NCBI GenBank assembly: GCA_951394045.1
Contig: OX595985.1
Location: forward strand, 2,542,001-2,606,000
From: Nitzschia sp. DOCU1
Lineage: Eukaryota > Bacillariophyta > Bacillariophyceae > Bacillariales > Bacillariaceae
DNA: 64,000 bases
Direction: 5' to 3'
The position numbers and the translations under genes were made by a program. Shown piece by piece: positions 58,695-64,000 of this stretch; within the stretch, counting starts at the first letter, position 1, and each line of letters opens with the position of its first letter. The notes below the pieces were generated by a model. The model had not been told where the DNA came from. It saw only the letters and a list, made by a program, of their open reading frames with translations, and did not search any database.

Positions 58695-61600
58695 TCACTT
58701 TTTACTAAGGTCGGGAATGTACGGTGCTTTGGCTTTCTTGTTGCGTACTTGGTTGATGTCTAGCTCTGAGAACCATTCATGCTTCAGGATTCCCTTTTCA
58801 CCTCCAGCGAGACTGCCGAGCCGCTGAACTGGGTCTTTCTCCAATATCGCGCCCATAAAGTCCTTCACCTCCTTCGACACAGTATCTGGGAGCGGGTAGT
58901 AGTCTTCTTGGACGATCGCTTGCAGCAATGCCATTTGATCTTGGCCTTCGAAATAGAAGGGATTTTCACCCGTGATCATTTCATAAATTACAATGCCCAA
59001 TGCCCAATGATCTACGGCAGCTCCGTGACCACGGTTGAGCACAATTTCGGGAGCTAGGTAGTTTGGTGTTCCACAAAATGTGAAAGTCTTGTCGGGACAG
59101 TACTTGGCAAATCCAAAATCGCAAAGCGTCGGATAGCCTTCTTCGTCAATCAAAACGTTCTCCGGCTTCAAATCGCGGAATATGATCTTTTGCCTGTGCA
59201 TGTACGCTACGGTGTCGGCAACAACAAGGGCGTAAAATTTTGCATCGGCTTCGGACATGCCGGAAGTCCACTCTCCGTCATCACCTTCTCGATGGATTCT
59301 ACTCCAAAGCTCTCCCCCTTTCACTGGCTCAGTAAGCATCATCAATTGGTCTTCCGTCTCGTACTTGTCGACGAGGTCAATGATGAACGGATGGTTCAAT
59401 TGGTGGATCACTGTCATTTCACGTTGGATTGCTTCGATAGCGCCGTCTTTACGCACGGGATCTTCCTTGAATTGGACTTTCATAGCAAACTCTAGCATCT
59501 TGCTCTTGTCACCAGTCTTATGAGGGTCTGCCCGAACAAGCCAGACAGTTCCGAACTGGCCTTCTCCGATGATGCGATCCATGTCAAGGTCTTCGTATTT
59601 AACATTTGCTTGAATCAATGCTCTCAACGCCGCTCGTTTCTCTTCGAGGGCAGAATTTCCACCAGCGAAGATTTTGTCACCAAGGGCGGCGGTATCAATT
59701 ATGGTCCGACAATCTTCCAAGGTCAACATTCCGCACACACAATCGCTCACCACTGTAGCTGTGTACTTGGCGGCAATCTTGCAGTCACCTGCACTCTCGT
59801 TACCGGCATCCGCAAGCAATTGATCCTGACCGAAGGCACCACCCACACCGATAACTTCGCTACTTTTCTTGTCCGACGTCGTTATCTTCACTGACCCTTC
59901 TCTCACAATGTACAGCGCGGCTTCGACCATGTCGTCCTGACTGAAAATCCTCGTCTTTTCCGAAAACGTTTTGTCCGTTATAAGTTTTGCAAGGTTATCA
60001 AAATCTGAAGAAGTCAAATCGGCATCGCGCAATATCTTCATCGATTCCTGTGGGGCGAGCAATTTCATTTTGTTATTACATTGAATCAAAGACCCTACCG
60101 ACAGAATCCATGGGAACTTACCAATTTCTGACGGTCCTGTGCCTTGGATACCAAAGATGCGAAATCGCCTAACACCTTCCGGACATTCTCACGATCAATT
60201 GAAAATGCAGTTCCTTTTGTCAGAGCAACAACGTTTGCCGCTCGCGGTTCGAATGAGACTAAAGCGTCCTCCCCGAAATAATCACCTTTCTCGAGGGAAA
60301 TATCCTCGTAGCTTGTACCGCCGACAAAGATTTCTGTGACTCTAACTTTGCCATCTTGGATAATAAAAAACGAGCTGCCTTTGTCGCCTTTCTTGACAAT
60401 GTAATCCCCAGTTGAAAATAGCACTGGTTTCATCACTGAGCACAACCTGGTAACGTCCTCGCTACCAAGTGATGACAAAAATGGTACATTTTCTAGCAGC
60501 TTCCTCTTTTCTTCTTCCGACTTTTTCGTTTCTGACTGCATCATAAACCGGAAAGTTCTGTGGTCCACTCGAAATAATGTAGTGGGCTGTGACTCCGCTA
60601 TCACCGTTGCTGCACGCGGACACGTATATAGCAATGCAAGTTCCCCAAACGCATTTCCAGCACCAGTCGAGCCGACTTTTCGATCATTGACATGGAATGA
60701 CACTTCGCCTTTACCGACGACATAAAAATAGTCACCTGGGTCACCCTGTCTGATGATTTCCTCGCCTTTCGGCACTTTGAATTGCTCCATCGCCGCCACC
60801 AACTTTTCCATATCCTTTTCTTCCATTTCTTGAAAGACAAAATTCTTCCGGAGGGCATTCAGAAGGATTTTCTTTTCGGATGGGTCCTTGGCGAACTCAG
60901 GTGGTTTGTGGGAGCTAATATCGTCCTCCCTCACAACAAAACTGGCAAACACAGCGTTTTTATCCTTGTTTTTTTGGCCCACCAAAGCAGATCGCTTCGC
61001 CTTCAACTTGCCCCGCCGATCAAAGTTCGCGCTTTTTTGCTTATCCATCTTCTTCCTTTCACTTTCAGATTCTGCTGCCTTGTCCAGGCTTTCACCTGTT
61101 GCAGGCTCCTTAGCAACATCTTGCTGTGATTCATTGTCAGACCGTATTTCGGGCGTTTCAACGACTTTCTTTTTAGCAGCCACCGTTATTGACTTTGGCG
61201 TATTTGTGACGCCCAATGGATCAGAGCTGAGTTCGTCTTTATTTTGCTTTTGCACCAACTTGTTTCTGTAACGAGAGCCCAAGAAGGCCGTTTCTGGTTC
61301 AGGAGATGCCTTAGCACTGAACATACTTATACGATCAGCCAGTTTACTAGATTTTCGGACAAGGGAGCCTCCATCAAGATTTGGCTTGGGAGATCTCTCC
61401 TCTCCTTTCACCTTTGGCGATTGATGCTCTGCCGTGCTCTGTTTTGGCTTCCAGGTTCGCTTCGGTTGTGCCGGCGGAGTCAGAGAAGTGGCGGAGCTCC
61501 TACTTTCTGGCTCTTGCGAATTTGTGTGATCCGAAACACTCTTCATCTGCATTTCCTCCACCGAAATCACGCGTTTGGGCTTCCAGCTTTTCTTTCGACC

Positions 61601-62815
61601 CGGCCCCGAGGGATCGCTGTCGTTCTTCAAGGGTATGTTACCCTCATCGTCTTCGAGCTTTGGTTCCTCTTCGAGGATGCACCTCTTTTCCTTATCGCCG
61701 TCAACACCTGACTGGGAGGTTCCCCCCGATGAAACTTCACGCTTGTTTCTCCAACTTGGCCTTGAGATGCCATCATCGGCCGTATCAGAGGCGAAATCGT
61801 GCCCGTCATCGGATATTGCGCTTTCGATGGTCCCCGTGCTGTGGTCTGAAGTTGAAGGCAAACCTTTCGATGTACGAGATTTCGGTTTCCAGCCTCGTTT
61901 CACCGCTGGTTGTGATTTTGCTTCAGAGGAATCTGAGCTACTGTAGGCGTGAAAGGTATTACGCCTTAACGAGTTTGGGTCTTCTTCGTTAGAAGTTTCT
62001 CCCTTAACCTTGTACGACTTTCTTGTCACCGAGGGGCTTTCCAACTTGATGAACGTGTCATCGTCGGGGTCCGTTAGCGGTGCCTTTGGCATGAGGGACG
62101 TCCTGCTCTTTACTGTCACTCGGTTCATGCCAGGGCTTGCATATGGGGCCGAATCAGATGATCGACCTCCCTTTGGACTGGCCTTTACGCTGTATCTCGG
62201 ACTAAGAGCTCCTTCACTTCCCTGCCGTTGTAGACCGACAAATTTGGACATGGAATTCCGTCGAACTCGAGCGGTATGAGCCGACGAGTCCAGAGTTTCC
62301 CTGTTTCTCTTCTCAAACAAGCTCAGACGTTCTTGCACGCTGCTCGATCGACTTGGCTGCTCCTTTCTTGTCGTCGTCGTCGTCGGATCATCTGCCAGCG
62401 GTGCTTCATAAATAATAGTCTGCGATTCGTCCATACTGGTGACCTTTTCCCGTGAAGGCGCCGGAGAATCATCGAGCATTGGGGCGCTCGGAATTATTTC
62501 AGCTTTAAAAGTATCGTCAGACCGAGATGGACGCTTATTGGGAGAACCGATTCTCTGTTGTAACTTTTTCCTGGTGATAACCGGACTTCCGACCTTGACT
62601 GGCAAGTGTGCGGGCTTGTTCTTATTGTCGAACATGCTGATCCTACTCAGCAAAGCGGTGCTTTTCCTCGTCGGTGACCGAGCCGGTGAAAGATGAAGTG
62701 ACGTCGAGAGGGAAGCCTTTTCGTCATGTTCAGAGGAGTCGTCGAAAGTAACACTCGGCGGCAGCTTGATGTCGTTCACTGACGATCGCCGTCGGATGTC
62801 CATTTGCGGCTCCAT
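58695..62815 (-). CDS. PKG-architecture cyclic-nucleotide-dependent kinase 2, long form
   Basis: Two exons, 62815-60122 and 60047-58695 (GTAAGT..ACAG), give 1348 residues. The C-terminal half parallels kinase 1: CNB-A FGELALLYTCPRAATV (~735), CNB-B with PRAANV (~858), a third domain with FGQDQLLAD lacking the Arg, and the kinase (~1058 on) with GEGQFGTV, FRDLKPEN (~1190), DFGFAKY and TFCGTPNYLAPE. It lacks the long N-terminal start of kinase 1 but has ~620 disordered residues with two repeated motifs: R[IL]S[ML]F (SRISMFDNK, ERLSLFEKR, DRISMFSAK) and W[KR]xK (GWKPKSR, SWRNKRE, SWKPKRV, TWKPKQS). These may dock partners or be substrates. The kinase core looks active. The kinase pair arose by tandem duplication. 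Confidence 0.88.
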
Positions 62816-63605
62816 TATGACTCAGAGTTATCACAGCCGGCCTCAGGGAGGGATAACAGAGATAGCAAGCTTGGCAACTGCCAGCAATTTCTTACACTTA
62901 ACAAATTGGTAGCCAGCTGCAACTGTTGCGGCCAGAGACGAGAAGGAAACCAACAAGTCCACGCAGACCGTTCAGTGGATCCAAGGTGACAAGACACTCC
63001 GCCGCTTTGTTCCGCAGTGTGTTCGAGGATCACTGCAGCCGCTGGCCTACTGTGTTCGTATTTTTGTGTTGTGCGCGCATCAACACAGCGACAAACGTTT
63101 GCGGGGCCGTTTCTCGCTGGCTTTGGGCCAGGCGGGGACATCCAGTGAGAAACATTTATGCCACAGGGCTTTTGACGCGTTCGAACTTTTCGGGGTTTTC
63201 GCCGAGGACAGCGCGCGCATCAGCGGCGAATACAAATTAGTCAAATGAGTCATAGAATCTCCGAAGCGCAGGCTGAGCCATGCCACCCACGCGCCTGCGT
63301 TGTGACTTAAAAATTTGGCGCCAAATATCAACAGATGGCGTATGCAAGTAAGGACGGCCATTTTGCCTAATAACCATATCCATGGGCGTGCCGACGCTTC
63401 TAAGTAAATAAAATGTAAACCTGCCAAAAATTCCAAGATATCATGTGCAACCGTCTCCGTTCCTCGGTTGCCCCGCTGCGTACGATACTGCTTTACACGA
63501 CCCGTGACTTGGAACATCGTTCCCACTGCCCCCGAGGCGATGCTAACTACCTTGTTGTCTCCATGAACAGACACTCTCTGCACTAAAAACAACGTTTGAT
63601 GAAAG
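62816..63605. promoter_or_regulatory. Divergent promoter region
   Basis: About 790 bases between the start codons of kinase 2 and the Gly/Tyr-rich gene. It holds the E2F-type palindrome at 63313. A 187-codon minus-strand frame crosses it but is judged not to be coding. Confidence 0.45.
63313..63326. promoter_or_regulatory. E2F-type palindrome ATTTGGCGCCAAAT
   Basis: A perfect 14-bp palindrome containing TTTGGCGCCAAA, which is two overlapping E2F/DP sites (TTTSSCGC). It lies 280 bp before the Gly/Tyr-rich gene and 500 bp before kinase 2. Binding is inferred from the consensus. Confidence 0.5.
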
Positions 63606-64000
63606 ATGAATAGGCGGAATAGGAACGGAACACACGGGTTCAATAAGGTGCTGCTGTGCGCTCTTTGTATTCAGCTAGGGCATTGCGCGAGATCTTCGAC
63701 GACGATCACTCACCCAGCCCGTTCATCAAACGGAGACTCCTCGGTCCCAAGCCGAAGATTGGACGGCTACGACGATAGCAACGGATATGGTGGATATGGA
63801 GATTCCTATGGGTATGGCTATGACTACGGTTATGGTTATGGTTATGAGTCTGGTTATGGTGACGAGGATGGAACAGCATTGGCTTCAGGTGATGGTGCAG
63901 AGACGCCCTCACCAACAGGAAGCTCAAAGCCTACACCCGCCCCTAGCCCTCATCCGACCAATGATGTCTGGACTGTTGTTAAAGACGCAGAGGGTTTTTT
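63606..64000 (+). CDS. Secreted Gly/Tyr-rich protein, cut off by the window end
   Basis: An open frame from ATG to the last base, at least 131 residues, with no stop reached. The first ~28 residues form a signal peptide (basic start MNRRNRNGTHGFNK, then VLLCALCIQLGHCA). After ~35 residues a GY-repeat block begins (GYGGYGDSYGYGYDYGYGYG), then an acidic stretch, then a Pro/Thr/Ser segment (TPSPTGSSKPTPAPSPHPT) and VWTVVKDAEGF. GY-rich and PT-rich secreted proteins in diatoms include cell-wall and girdle-band components, so a wall role is plausible. The C-terminal domain is missing. Confidence 0.65.
   Translation, partial: MNRRNRNGTHGFNKVLLCALCIQLGHCARSSTTITHPARSSNGDSSVPSRRLDGYDDSNGYGGYGDSYGYGYDYGYGYGYESGYGDEDGTALASGDGAETPSPTGSSKPTPAPSPHPTNDVWTVVKDAEGF

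Noticed and set aside
63080..63643. 187-codon minus-strand frame upstream of the Gly/Tyr-rich gene
   Set aside because: It overlaps the signal peptide of that gene on the other strand, has no domain and covers the likely promoter.
1..64000. tRNA, rRNA, CRISPR array or bacterial operon
   Set aside because: I looked for tRNA B-box words, rRNA-like stretches and regular short repeats and found none; the spliced genes show that this is eukaryotic nuclear DNA.

Overview
The window looks like nuclear DNA from a diatom, most likely a raphid pennate. The pointers are short introns with GTRAGT donors in densely packed genes on both strands, an ASAF plastid presequence motif on a CobW GTPase, a DUF6824-type regulator, a Ty1/copia element of the diatom CoDi type, and secreted proteins with serine/threonine/proline-rich segments. 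I could not fix the species. I saw no rRNA, tRNA or CRISPR array. Starts were set to ATG and exon joins were worked out by hand from splice sites and protein continuity.

Layout. 1-9.4 kb: mitochondrial hotdog-fold protein, p23 co-chaperone (4 exons), LRR protein, NAD(P)HX epimerase, TIM21 and a secreted protein of unknown function. 9.9-10.8 kb: a TA-flanked, terminal-inverted-repeat element with a nested hairpin. 11-21 kb: PP2A scaffold subunit (5 exons), a GPI-type ELWxxDGT-repeat surface protein, a CaMKK-like kinase ending in a CaaX box, and a DUF6824 protein. 22.7-28.4 kb: plastid CobW GTPase, glutathione transferase and a Nup58-like nucleoporin. 29-33.2 kb: three co-directional type II membrane enzymes (SGNH-like, GT23 fucosyltransferase-like, FkbM methyltransferase), which may act on glycans in the Golgi. 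Two of them have duplicated upstream regions, and the third lies between direct repeats derived from the 3' end of the neighbouring antiporter gene.

34-40.6 kb: CPA2 cation/proton antiporter, SUMO E1 subunit SAE1/AOS1, a mitochondrial-type SH3-like membrane protein and a coiled-coil protein of unknown function. 41-44.2 kb: an intact 1005-residue DDE transposase whose 3' tail is duplicated. 45.2-53.4 kb: a TMEM19/VTE6-type membrane protein and a YEATS-domain chromatin reader, whose shared divergent promoter has been split by a very young 5.7 kb copia element with two apparently identical 348-bp LTRs and a CATTG target duplication. 53.7-62.8 kb: TRAPPC1/Bet5 and two tandem PKG-architecture kinases whose cyclic-nucleotide pockets carry the PRAA signature usual for cAMP. 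The window ends inside a secreted Gly/Tyr-rich gene.

Most genes are ordinary eukaryotic housekeeping or signalling genes. The accessory signal is concentrated in the TIR element, the candidate glycan cluster, the transposase, the copia insertion and the kinase pair.
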